Source of the DNA: Streptomyces sp. NBC_01267
GTDB lineage: Bacteria > Actinomycetota > Actinomycetes > Streptomycetales > Streptomycetaceae
DNA: 64,000 bases
Direction: 5' to 3'
Assembly (NCBI RefSeq): GCF_036241575.1
Contig: NZ_CP108455.1
Span: 1,198,501 to 1,262,500, forward strand
Shown here: piece after piece, positions 55,582-63,508 of the stretch
Numbering within the stretch: position 1 is the first letter of the stretch
Layout of the letters: each line of letters begins with the position of its first letter
Program-made: the position numbers and the translations under genes
The notes under the pieces: generated by a model
The model's input: only the letters and a program-made list of their open reading frames with translations
What the model was told of the DNA's origin: nothing
The model's database searches: none

Positions 55582-55596
55582 ATAGGGGTTCCCTAT
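55582..55596. promoter_or_regulatory. ATAGGG-GTT-CCCTAT inverted repeat upstream of an SDR gene
   Basis: Perfect 6-3-6 palindrome, about 170 bp before the SDR start and 24 bp after the AraC stop. It has the size of a LysR-type or similar operator. A LysR gene lies beyond the SDR, so regulation of the SDR by that protein is plausible but unproven. Confidence 0.5.
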
Positions 55597-55767
55597 AGGA
55601 CCTGCTGACATTTCGTCTTTGCCTCTCGTTCTTTTCCGGACCTACCGTGAATCCCGTGAAACCGCTCGACGAAGTGCTCACCGCGAATTCTCCGAGGATT
55701 CGCGCGATGCGCACTTCGATCCTTCTTCCGTCGAGCGGGCAATGGCGCAATCGAGAGGACCGGTGGC

Positions 55768-56556
55768 ATGACCACGATCGAGAACGGATCGGGAACGCGC
55801 GAACTCGCGGGAAAGCGGGCCCTGGTCACAGGTGGTACACGCGGAATCGGAGCGGCCGTCGTGCGCCAGCTCCTGGACGCGGGTGCCGAGGTACTCACGA
55901 CCGCCAGGTCGGCGACGAGCTCGGCGCCGGAGGGGGCCGCCTTCGTGGAGGCCGACGTACGGACACGGGCCGGAGTGGAGGCGCTCGCCGCAGCCGCGCA
56001 GGAGGTGCTCGGCGGGGTGGACATCCTGGTCCACAACGCGGGCGGGGCCCGACCTCACGAAGGCGCCTCGGCCATCCCCGACGAGGAGTGGCAGGACGCG
56101 CTGGACCTGAACTTCCTGGCGTCGGTGCGGTTGGACTCGCTGCTGACACCGGGGATGCGGGAACGGCGTTCGGGGAGGATCGTGCACGTCTCCTCGGCCG
56201 CCGTCCTCACCCCGCTGGGACCGTTCCTGCACTACGTGGCGGCGAAGGCCGCACTGGAGACCTACAGCCAGGGACTGGCCCTGGAGCTGGCCCCGTTCGG
56301 AATCCGGGTCAACACCGTGTCTCCCGGCAGGACCGCCACCCCCGGAGGCGAAGCGACGCGGGAGCAGTGGGCGGAGGTGTCCGCGCGCACGGGCGGGGCG
56401 CCGGCCCGGACCAATGCCGACGACACCACGCCGCTGGGCCGCGACGGCCTGCCCGAGGACATTGCGCACGCGGTGCTGTTCCTCCTGTCCGACCGGGCGA
56501 GCTGGCTGACGGCGAGCAATCTCGTCGTGGACGGCGGTGAATTCCCCAGGGGCTGA
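55768..56556 (+). CDS. SDR-family oxidoreductase
   Basis: 262 residues from ATG 55768, with GAGGA about ten bases upstream. Classical SDR: VTGGTRGIGAAVVRQLLDAG, NAG motif LVHNAGGARP, catalytic HVSSAAVLTPLGPFLHYVAA-K (Ser, Tyr, Lys), and C-terminal LTASNLVVDGGEF. Substrate unknown; this type is often annotated 3-oxoacyl-ACP-reductase-like. It converges on a LysR gene, with a palindromic stretch between them. Confidence 0.9.
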   Translation: MTTIENGSGTRELAGKRALVTGGTRGIGAAVVRQLLDAGAEVLTTARSATSSAPEGAAFVEADVRTRAGVEALAAAAQEVLGGVDILVHNAGGARPHEGASAIPDEEWQDALDLNFLASVRLDSLLTPGMRERRSGRIVHVSSAAVLTPLGPFLHYVAAKAALETYSQGLALELAPFGIRVNTVSPGRTATPGGEATREQWAEVSARTGGAPARTNADDTTPLGRDGLPEDIAHAVLFLLSDRASWLTASNLVVDGGEFPRG

Positions 56557-56562
56557 CACGCA

Positions 56563-56596
56563 CGGTATTCCGGAATACCGGAATGCCGGAATTCCG
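56563..56596. terminator. Palindromic region between SDR and LysR genes
   Basis: CGGTATTCCGGAATACCG is a perfect 18-bp palindrome (56563-56580), overlapping three tandem CCGGAATN units (56570-56593) and a second palindrome CGGAATTCCG (56587-56596). It lies seven bases after the SDR stop and may end the transcript; a binding-site role is also possible. Confidence 0.6.
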
Positions 56597-56674
56597 TTCT
56601 CCTCACAGCCGGGAGAAAGAATGACGCGGGCGCCCGCGCGTCCGTCTGTCGTCCGTCGTCCGTCGTCGGCGCCG

Positions 56675-57571
56675 TCAGGAAACCGGTGAGGAGAAAGCGG
56701 ACTCGGACCAGCTCTCCTGACGAAGGAGTTCGAGCAGGGCCGTCTCCGCCGGGCCCGCGCCCTGCCGGACCACGGCGATGACGGGCTGGGCCACGACCGG
56801 GAGCACCGGGCGGGCGAGGTGCTCGTGGCCCTGGGGCACCGCGGAGGCCGGGACGAGCGTCGCCCCCAGCCCGTGGGCGGCCCAGCGCACGGCCGTCGCC
56901 GTCTGGGAGACGCGGGCGGCCGTGGTCGGGGTCGGATCGTTGTTCCGCAGCACGTTCAGCAGTACGCCGTCGAGCGCGCTGTCGCGGTCGAACCTCACCC
57001 ACGGCTCCCCCTCCAGCTCGCGCAGTGGGACCCGGTCCGCGGCGAGCAGCCGGTGCCCGGCGCCCAGCACCACGACGAATTCCTCGTCACCGAGGTGGTG
57101 GGCGTCGGCGGGGCTCCGCTCGCACGCCGCCATCAGGGCGAGGTCCAGCACGCCCCGGCGGCACAGCCGCTCCAGCTCGGCGGAGCTCGGCTCCTCGAAG
57201 ACCGTGACCTCCAGCCGCGGGAAGCGGCGGCGCAACGCGCTCAGCGCGCCCGGCAGTTGCCGCGTGCCGAAGCCCATCTGCACCGCGACCACCAGCTCGC
57301 CCACCACGTCATCGGCACCGGCCCGCGCCGTCGCCCTCGCCCGCCGCGACGCGCTCACCGCGACCTCAGCCTCCCGCAGGAACGCGCGGCCGACCACCGT
57401 GGGCACCAGCCCGGTCGGTGTGCGGGCGAACAGCTTCACGCCGAGTTCCCGCTCCAGGCCGCGGATCTGCTGGGACACCGACGGCTGGGCGACGTGCAGC
57501 CGCTCCGCCGCCGCGGTCACCGAACCCTCCTCGGCAATGGCCAGGGCGTACTCGTACTGACGAAGGCTCAT
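56675..57571 (-). CDS. LysR-family transcriptional regulator
   Basis: 298 residues from ATG 57571. N-terminal winged helix (YALAIAEEGSVTAAAERLHV; AQPSVSQQIRGLERELGVKL; FARTPTGL) and a LysR substrate-binding domain (residues 90-290). It probably regulates the neighbouring SDR gene, towards which it is transcribed, or an unlinked target; LysR genes are usually divergent from their targets, which is not the case here. Confidence 0.92.
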   Translation of the reverse strand: MSLRQYEYALAIAEEGSVTAAAERLHVAQPSVSQQIRGLERELGVKLFARTPTGLVPTVVGRAFLREAEVAVSASRRARATARAGADDVVGELVVAVQMGFGTRQLPGALSALRRRFPRLEVTVFEEPSSAELERLCRRGVLDLALMAACERSPADAHHLGDEEFVVVLGAGHRLLAADRVPLRELEGEPWVRFDRDSALDGVLLNVLRNNDPTPTTAARVSQTATAVRWAAHGLGATLVPASAVPQGHEHLARPVLPVVAQPVIAVVRQGAGPAETALLELLRQESWSESAFSSPVS

Positions 57572-57853
57572 CGGCTCCCGTCCCCTCCCTGCGGTGGACC
57601 GCGGGCCACCCCGCCGTCGTCGCCGTCACAACACGGGAGGCGGCGCGTTTACTCCACGTCCGGTCACAGCCGGTGCCGGTTGTACGGAGGTGGCGTGGTC
57701 GACGCGGGCGCGTGTGAAGAGACAGCGGTTGCGGGGGTCAGGCTCCCTCAGCATGACCTCGCGCATCTCCCTTGCCGACAGACGGAGTTCGCACCGGTGG
57801 AGGCGTTCGGTGGCACGGCCGGTGTACGTGGTCGTCCGTGGAAGGATGGCGGG

Positions 57854-58540
57854 GTGAACGATCCCATAGCGCCGCCCGCCCTGCGCCCTGTCCGGGGCGC
57901 CGCCCACTGTGCCGTCGCCGCCTTCGCCCTCTCGGGTGCCACCTGGCTGGTCCGAGCGCTGTGGCAGCTTCGGCTCGCCGCGTCCGGGGTGCCTGCCGCC
58001 GGGCCGCCGGACCAGGGCGACGGCCGACACCGCCCGCTGACCGCCCTGGAGGACAGTTACCACCTGGTCAGCCGCCTGGGAGACGCAGCCACGGCGCTCT
58101 GCGTGATCGCGTTCCTGGCCTGGCTGCTCAACGCCCGGGACAACGCCCGTACCCTCTCGGGGAAACCGCCGCGCTACGCCTTGCCGTGGGTGTACGCGGG
58201 CTGGATCGTGCCCGTCGCGAACCTGTGGGTGCCCCGCGGGATCGTCGCCGACATCCACCGCCGGTGCGCCCCGGGAGAGCGGCTGCCGCGCGCCGTGAAC
58301 TGGTGGTGGGGCCTGTGGCTCGCCGGGACGCTGAGCGGGGTGGGCCTGATGTACACGGGCTCCACGGACCAGGTCATCGCCCGCACCTACACGGACGTAC
58401 CCATGCTCCTGGTCGCCGACGCGGCTGTCATCGGCGCGGCGGCGGCAGGCATCTTCGTCGTCCGCGCGCTCACCGCGGCGCAGCAGCGCCACATCAACGG
58501 CTCCGCGGGGAACGACACCACCACCGGTACGACGGACTGA
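57854..58540 (+). CDS. DUF4328 membrane protein
   Basis: 228 residues from GTG 57854, preceded by GAAGGA. Four hydrophobic helices (CAVAAFALSGATWLVRALW; DAATALCVIAFLAWLLNARD; WWWGLWLAGTLSGVGLMYTG; LLVADAAVIGAAAAGIFVVR) with the family motif YALPWVYAGWIVPVANLWVP and DIHRRC. Function unknown; common in Streptomyces. The upstream 57572-57853 region holds its promoter, but nothing specific stands out. Confidence 0.82.
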   Translation: MNDPIAPPALRPVRGAAHCAVAAFALSGATWLVRALWQLRLAASGVPAAGPPDQGDGRHRPLTALEDSYHLVSRLGDAATALCVIAFLAWLLNARDNARTLSGKPPRYALPWVYAGWIVPVANLWVPRGIVADIHRRCAPGERLPRAVNWWWGLWLAGTLSGVGLMYTGSTDQVIARTYTDVPMLLVADAAVIGAAAAGIFVVRALTAAQQRHINGSAGNDTTTGTTD

Positions 58541-58643
58541 CCGGCCGCCGTCCGCCCCTCGGTCCTGAACACGCCCGTGGCACCGTACCCGCGCTCCGCC
58601 CGCAGTTCCTCGGACCGGCCCGTTCCGGGCAGTTGACCGCCGC

Positions 58644-59243
58644 TCAGAACTTCCCTGTCAGCTCCTCGATCCGGTGCCCCGTCTGCCGCTCGGCTTCCGC
58701 GACGAACTCCCGGCTGAGCCGGGGCCAGTTCCAGAAGTCGACGGCCAGACTGCCCAGCGCGAAGCCGGGGGCCCAGAGCCACTCCGTCATCGGGATCGGC
58801 TTCACGCAGGAGGGGCAGCTGACACCGGCGTGCCCGGTCGCCCGCCAGGCCTCGATGCCCTGGCAGAAGGGCCGCCAGGCGTCCTCGTCCACTGCGTGGA
58901 CGAGGCTCTGGTAGTCGATGAACCTGATCTCCCGCGCGCAGCGTGGACAGACGGCCGACACCGCCTCGGAGGCGCCCTGACCGCCGCAGTACTGGTTCCG
59001 GCCGACGATCACCGCCACCGGCCCCGGCGCGTCCGGCTCGTCCGACGCGTCGGAGACCGCTCGCGCCCAGTGCGGGCCCGGCAGATGGCCGACATCGGTG
59101 CCCATGCTGTACATGCCGTCGCGGGTGAGTTCGCGGGTGACGATGCCCTGTTCGACGAGCCAGTCGACCAGCCGGGGGGCGAGCCGTTCGGCTTCCTCCT
59201 GCGTCGCCTCGACATCGATGACCGTCTGGAAATGGTCGCCCAT
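58644..59243 (-). CDS. Conserved hypothetical protein with two zinc-ribbon cysteine pairs
   Basis: 199 residues from ATG 59243 with GGGGGAGA upstream. The N-terminal half (FQTVIDVEATQEEAERLAPR; LVDWLVEQGIVTRELTRDGM) is a compact alpha/beta domain. CPRC at about residue 100 and CPSC at about 145 probably form a zinc site. The C-terminus (WPRLSREFVAEAERQTGHRI) is helical. There are no transmembrane segments or signal peptide. I do not recognise a function. Confidence 0.72.
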   Translation of the reverse strand: MGDHFQTVIDVEATQEEAERLAPRLVDWLVEQGIVTRELTRDGMYSMGTDVGHLPGPHWARAVSDASDEPDAPGPVAVIVGRNQYCGGQGASEAVSAVCPRCAREIRFIDYQSLVHAVDEDAWRPFCQGIEAWRATGHAGVSCPSCVKPIPMTEWLWAPGFALGSLAVDFWNWPRLSREFVAEAERQTGHRIEELTGKF

Positions 59244-59379
59244 GGTCTCCCCCGCCTCGCAGCCCCGTACCGCACACCCGACTCGATGGGCCGGCGCTCG
59301 CCGATGAGTGACGGCCCCCACGCCCTTGATCCTGCACAATTCCGTCGGCCGCGTCGAGCTGTTCCGGCCCCTCGCGCTC

Positions 59380-59955
59380 TCAGCGAACGCCGGTCTCCAG
59401 CCGCAGACTCCAGCGGCCCGGCAGTCCGGTCAACGTCACGGTGGACAGCGGCCGGACATCGACGTTCCAGTACGTCGACGGCGGGGCCTTGAGCGCGTAG
59501 ACCAGGGCGGCCCGGACGACGGACGGCTCCGCGACCGCGACGATCGAACCGTCGCAGGCGGGCCTGGTCTCCAGCCAGCCCCCTATCCGCGAGATGAAGC
59601 GCAGCAGCGACTCGCCGCCGTGCGGGGCCGAGCGCGGGTCGGCGAGCCAGGCGTCGACCGCCGCCGGTTCGCGCGCCGCCACCTCCGCCAGGGTGAACCC
59701 CCGCCAGCGGCCCATGTCGCAGTCGCTCAGCGCGGGTTGCAGCAGCGGCGCGAACCCGAGCGCGTCGCCGGTGGCACGACTGCGGGCGGTGGGCGAGCAG
59801 TACCGCAGTTCGGCCGCCGCGAGCGGCACCAGGGCACTCGCGGAGAGCTGCACCTCGTGCCAGCCCGTCTGATCGAGTGGCCGGTCGTCGTCGAACCGCT
59901 CGGCGAGCCGGGAGGAACTGCGCGCAGCGGTGACCAGCGTGACGCGAACGCTCAT
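59380..59955 (-). CDS. Histidine-phosphatase-fold protein lacking the catalytic histidines
   Basis: 191 residues from ATG 59955 (MSVRVTLVTAARSSSRLAER). The fold is recognisable (DDDRPLDQTGWHEVQLSASAL, LRYCSPTARSRATGDALGF, CDMGRWRGFTLAEVAAREP, GGESLLRFISRIGGWLETRP), but the usual R-H-G at the N-terminus is A-A-R-S and the second catalytic His region reads VAVAEPSVVRAAL. Both His that form and stabilise phosphohistidine are therefore missing. It probably acts as a binding or regulatory pseudo-phosphatase. Partner unknown. Confidence 0.8.
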   Translation of the reverse strand: MSVRVTLVTAARSSSRLAERFDDDRPLDQTGWHEVQLSASALVPLAAAELRYCSPTARSRATGDALGFAPLLQPALSDCDMGRWRGFTLAEVAAREPAAVDAWLADPRSAPHGGESLLRFISRIGGWLETRPACDGSIVAVAEPSVVRAALVYALKAPPSTYWNVDVRPLSTVTLTGLPGRWSLRLETGVR

Positions 59956-60070
59956 GGCCGCGATCGTGCGACTGAAACCCGGGCAGGTCAAGAGTCCTGA
60001 CCCGAACCACCGGCCGGAGTCCGGGAGCGGGCGGACGGCGCCCGTCCCGTACCGCGGCCCCGGTGTGCCG

Positions 60071-61507
60071 TCAGCCGAGCGCCTCGTCGCAGGCCGTGCG
60101 CAACCGCCGTACCCCCTCGGTGATCTCACCCCGGCTCGCCACCCCGGCGAAGCTCAGCCGCAGGTGCGGGGCCGGCGGCTCGGCCGGGAAGTAGGGGCGG
60201 CCCGGTGCGACGGCGACGCCCGCGCGGAGAGCCGCGGAGACGACGGCGCCCTCGTCCGACCTGTCGGGCAGCCGCAGCCAGAGGTGGTAGCCGCCGGTGG
60301 GTACGTGCGGGAGTTCCAGTTCGGGGAGGCTGCCGCGGAGCGCCGCGGTGAGCGTGTCCCTCCGGTCCCTCAACTCCATGGCCACAGAGCGCAGATGACG
60401 GTTCCAGGCGGGCGAGCCGACCAGCTCGACGGTGGCCTCCTGGAGGGGGCGGGGGACGAAGAAGCTCTCGACGATCTGGATGGAGCGCAGCCGTTCCAGT
60501 ACGGGACCGCGAGCGGCGAGTGCGCCCACCCGCAGGCTGGGCGACGTGGCCTTGGTGAGTGAGCAGACGTGGACGACCACGCCGTCCTGGTCGTCGGTGG
60601 CCAGCGGTTTCGGCAGCGGCCCCGCGTCCTCGTGCACCAGCCGGCGGACGAAGTCGTCCTCGACGACGAACGCCCCCGCCTCGCGGGCGATGCGCAGTAC
60701 CTCGGGCCGGCGCTCGGCGCTGAGCACCGCGCCGGTCGGGTTCTGGAAGAGCGGCTGGCAGACGAAGACGCGGGCCCCGGTGGCCCGGAAGGCCGCGGCG
60801 AGCAGCTCCGGGCGTACGCCGTCGGGGTCCACCGGCACCGGGACCGGACGCAGCCCCGCCGCACGGGCGATGGCCAGCATGCCGGGATAGGTGGGTGACT
60901 CGACGAGGACGGGGGCGCCCGGCGGAGCGAGGGCGCGCAGTGCGGTGGTGAGCGCGCTCTGGCCGCCCGCGGTGACGAGCACCTCGGCCTCCGTGACCGG
61001 CCCGCCGATGCCACGGGCGAACCACTCGCGCAGTTCGGGGATGCCGTCCACGGGTGGTCGCCCCCACGCTCCCGGCCTGCGGCCCGCGCGTGCGAGGGCG
61101 GCGGCCATGGCCCGTTCCGGCCGGAGCGAGGAGTGCAGATAGCCGCTGTTGAACTCGATGACGCCCGAGGGCGGAGCCGCGAGTGTGACCAGCACGCCGG
61201 AGGCGTCGACCGCGCGGGGGGCCGCGTCCGTGGCCCCGTCCGCGCTGAGCGCGACCTCCTGCCAGGAGGTGTCGCCGGGGGCCTGGGTGTCGTTACGCGG
61301 CTGCGCGCGGAACACTCCCGCGCCCGGACGGGTCACGACGAGCCCTTCGGCTGCCAGCTGGGCAAGCGCGCGGGAGACCGTCACGGGACTCACCCGATGG
61401 GTCTCGACCATGGCCCGACTGGACGGCAGCTTTCCACCAATCGGATAGCGGTTCAGCTCCGCCTTCAACGATGCCACCAGTTCGGCCACACTGCTACGCT
61501 GATTCAT
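60071..61507 (-). CDS. MocR/PdxR-type regulator (GntR HTH fused to PLP aminotransferase fold)
   Basis: 478 residues from ATG 61507. The N-terminal GntR winged helix (LNRYPIGGKLPSSRAMVETH; VSPVTVSRALAQLAAEGLVV) is fused to an aminotransferase-I-like domain with the PLP lysine in CSLTKATSPSLRVG, plus VLVTAGGQSALTTALRALAP and PTYPGMLAIARAAG. Such regulators sense amines or PLP and usually control the divergent gene. Here that is an EamA exporter whose start codon overlaps this one. A TATCCT hexamer on the minus strand eight bases upstream suggests a leaderless mRNA. Confidence 0.93.
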   Translation of the reverse strand: MNQRSSVAELVASLKAELNRYPIGGKLPSSRAMVETHRVSPVTVSRALAQLAAEGLVVTRPGAGVFRAQPRNDTQAPGDTSWQEVALSADGATDAAPRAVDASGVLVTLAAPPSGVIEFNSGYLHSSLRPERAMAAALARAGRRPGAWGRPPVDGIPELREWFARGIGGPVTEAEVLVTAGGQSALTTALRALAPPGAPVLVESPTYPGMLAIARAAGLRPVPVPVDPDGVRPELLAAAFRATGARVFVCQPLFQNPTGAVLSAERRPEVLRIAREAGAFVVEDDFVRRLVHEDAGPLPKPLATDDQDGVVVHVCSLTKATSPSLRVGALAARGPVLERLRSIQIVESFFVPRPLQEATVELVGSPAWNRHLRSVAMELRDRRDTLTAALRGSLPELELPHVPTGGYHLWLRLPDRSDEGAVVSAALRAGVAVAPGRPYFPAEPPAPHLRLSFAGVASRGEITEGVRRLRTACDEALG

Positions 61508-62408
61508 GACAGCACAGGATAGCGCTACTCCCGAGACGTCGATAGCAGTCAGCAGAAGCGGAACGCTGCTCGGCGTGCTGGCCGTCGCCTCCTTCTCACT
61601 GACGTTCCCCGCGACGGCCTGGGGGCTCGAAGGCTTCGGGCCCTGGTCGCTCGTCTCCGTGCGCTGCGCGCTCGCCGCACTGATCGCGGGCGGTTGCCTG
61701 CTCGCACTGCGCGCCCCGCTGCCCGAGCGCCGCCAGTGGGCCGGTCTCGCCGTGGTGGCCAGCGGGGTGGTCGTGGGCTTCCCGCTGCTCACCACGCTGG
61801 CACTGCAGACCTCCACGACCTCCCACGCCGCCGTGGTGGTGGGGCTGCTGCCGCTCACCACAGCCACGTACTCCGCCGTACGGACCGGGGCCCGGCCCTC
61901 CCGCACCTTCTGGATCGCCGCGCTCGCCGGGGCCGCCGTGGTGATCGCCTTCACCGTGCAGCAGTCCGGCGGGGCACTGTCCACTGGTGACATGTATCTC
62001 TTCGGGGCCCTGCTGATCTGCGCCGCGGGCTACTCCGAGGGCGGCCGGCTGGCCAGGGAGATGCCGGGCTGGCGGGTGATCGGCTGGGCACTGGTGCTGT
62101 GCCTGCCCCTGGCCCTGCCCGTCGCGGCCGTGACGCTGGCCGTCGAGCCGGTCCGTCTCACCGGGCACAGCATCGCCGGACTGCTCTGGCTGGCGGCCGG
62201 ATCGCAGTTCCTGGGCCTGATCGTCTGGTACCGGGCGATGGCGGAGATCGGGGTCGCCAAGGCCAGCCAGCTCCAGCTCGCACAGCCGCTGCTGACCCTG
62301 GTCTCCTCGGTCCTCCTGCTCGGCGAACAGCTGCCGGTCGCCGCTCCGGTGGCGGCCGTCGCGGTCCTCGTGTGCATCGCGGTCACCCAGCGAGTAAAGA
62401 CCGGATAG
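61506..62408 (+). CDS. EamA-family (DMT) exporter
   Basis: 300 residues from ATG 61506, the same CATG that starts the MocR gene. Ten transmembrane helices in two EamA repeats (GTLLGVLAVASFSLTFPATA; ALSTGDMYLFGALLICAAGY; LLWLAAGSQFLGLIVWYRAM; LAQPLLTLVSSVLLLGEQLP). Likely exports an amino acid, amine or related metabolite. A TACGCT hexamer five bases before the ATG suggests a leaderless mRNA. Regulation by the divergent MocR protein is likely. Confidence 0.9.
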   Translation: MTAQDSATPETSIAVSRSGTLLGVLAVASFSLTFPATAWGLEGFGPWSLVSVRCALAALIAGGCLLALRAPLPERRQWAGLAVVASGVVVGFPLLTTLALQTSTTSHAAVVVGLLPLTTATYSAVRTGARPSRTFWIAALAGAAVVIAFTVQQSGGALSTGDMYLFGALLICAAGYSEGGRLAREMPGWRVIGWALVLCLPLALPVAAVTLAVEPVRLTGHSIAGLLWLAAGSQFLGLIVWYRAMAEIGVAKASQLQLAQPLLTLVSSVLLLGEQLPVAAPVAAVAVLVCIAVTQRVKTG

Positions 62409-62550
62409 ACCCTGATGTTGCGATTTGTCCAGTGAGCGACTGTTAACCCGGCCCCCAGACCACCCACCGGTCAGAGGTAACGTCTGGGGGCCGGGCGGGC
62501 GCCGGGAGCATACGGGGAACTCGCCCGCGACGATCTGCGAAAGGCTGGAT

Positions 62551-63411
62551 GTGACCGACATCGAACGCGTCGGAGTGGTGGGCTGCGGCCAGATGGGCGC
62601 GGGTATTGCAGAGGTCTGCGCCCGTAGCGGCCTGGAGGTGAAGGTCGCCGAGACCACCGGTGAGGCTCTGGAGATAGGCCGCACCCGGCTCCACAACTCC
62701 CTCTCGAAGGCCGCGGAGCGCGGCAAGATCACCGAGGAGGAGCGCGACGCGACGCTCGGCCGGCTGAGCTTCACCACCGACCTCGGGGAGTTCGCCGACC
62801 GCGATCTCGTCATCGAGGCCGTCGTGGAGAACGAGCAGGTCAAGACCGAGATCTTCCAGGTCCTCGACCAGGTCGTGACCAGCCAGGACGCCATCCTGGC
62901 CTCCAACACCTCCTCCATCCCGCTGGTGAAGCTGGCCGTCGCGACGTCCAGGCCGGACCAGGTCATGGGCATCCACTTCTTCAACCCGGCCCCCGTGCAG
63001 CAGCTCGTCGAGCTGATCCCGGCGCTGACCACCTCCGACGAGACCGTCCGGCGCTCCGAGGCGCTGGTGCAGGACGTGCTCGGCAAGCACGCGATCCGCG
63101 CCCAGGACCGCTCCGGTTTCGTGGTCAACGCGCTCCTCATCCCGTATCTGCTCTCCGCGATCCGGATGTTCGAGTCGGGCATCGCGAGCCGCGAGGACAT
63201 CGACAACGGCATGGAGATGGGCTGCGCCCATCCGATGGGTCCGCTGAAGCTCTCCGACCTGATCGGCCTGGACACGGTCGCTTCGGTCGCGGACTCGATG
63301 TACGCCGAGTACAAGGAGCCGCTGTACGCCGCTCCCCCGCTGCTCCAGCGGATGGTGGACGCCGGACGGCTCGGCCGTAAGACGGGGTCGGGCTTCTACC
63401 CGTACTCCTGA
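62551..63411 (+). CDS. hbd: 3-hydroxybutyryl-CoA dehydrogenase
   Basis: 286 residues from GTG 62551, seven bases after AAAGG. NAD-binding VGVVGCGQMGAGIAEVCARS, catalytic His-Glu pair (MGIHFFNPAPVQQLVELIPA) and the C-terminal 3-hydroxyacyl-CoA dehydrogenase domain (SGFVVNALLIPYLLSAIRMF; EMGCAHPMGPLKLSDLIGLD) are complete. It oxidises 3-hydroxyacyl-CoA in fatty-acid or butyrate metabolism, and can supply precursors for polyketides. Monocistronic with its own terminator. Confidence 0.93.
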   Translation: MTDIERVGVVGCGQMGAGIAEVCARSGLEVKVAETTGEALEIGRTRLHNSLSKAAERGKITEEERDATLGRLSFTTDLGEFADRDLVIEAVVENEQVKTEIFQVLDQVVTSQDAILASNTSSIPLVKLAVATSRPDQVMGIHFFNPAPVQQLVELIPALTTSDETVRRSEALVQDVLGKHAIRAQDRSGFVVNALLIPYLLSAIRMFESGIASREDIDNGMEMGCAHPMGPLKLSDLIGLDTVASVADSMYAEYKEPLYAAPPLLQRMVDAGRLGRKTGSGFYPYS

Positions 63412-63421
63412 CCCGGACGAG

Positions 63422-63457
63422 TGAGGGGCGTGTCCGGTGGTCCGGACACGCCCCTCA
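63422..63457. terminator. Bidirectional terminator between hbd and pheT
   Basis: 16-bp stem (63422-63437 with 63442-63457), 4-base loop, starting 11 bases after the hbd stop and lying between convergent genes. Confidence 0.88.
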
Positions 63458-63508
63458 GCAGATCGCTCTGCGCCACCTCCGCCGACCGGCACGGTGGCCC
63501 GGCAGGAC

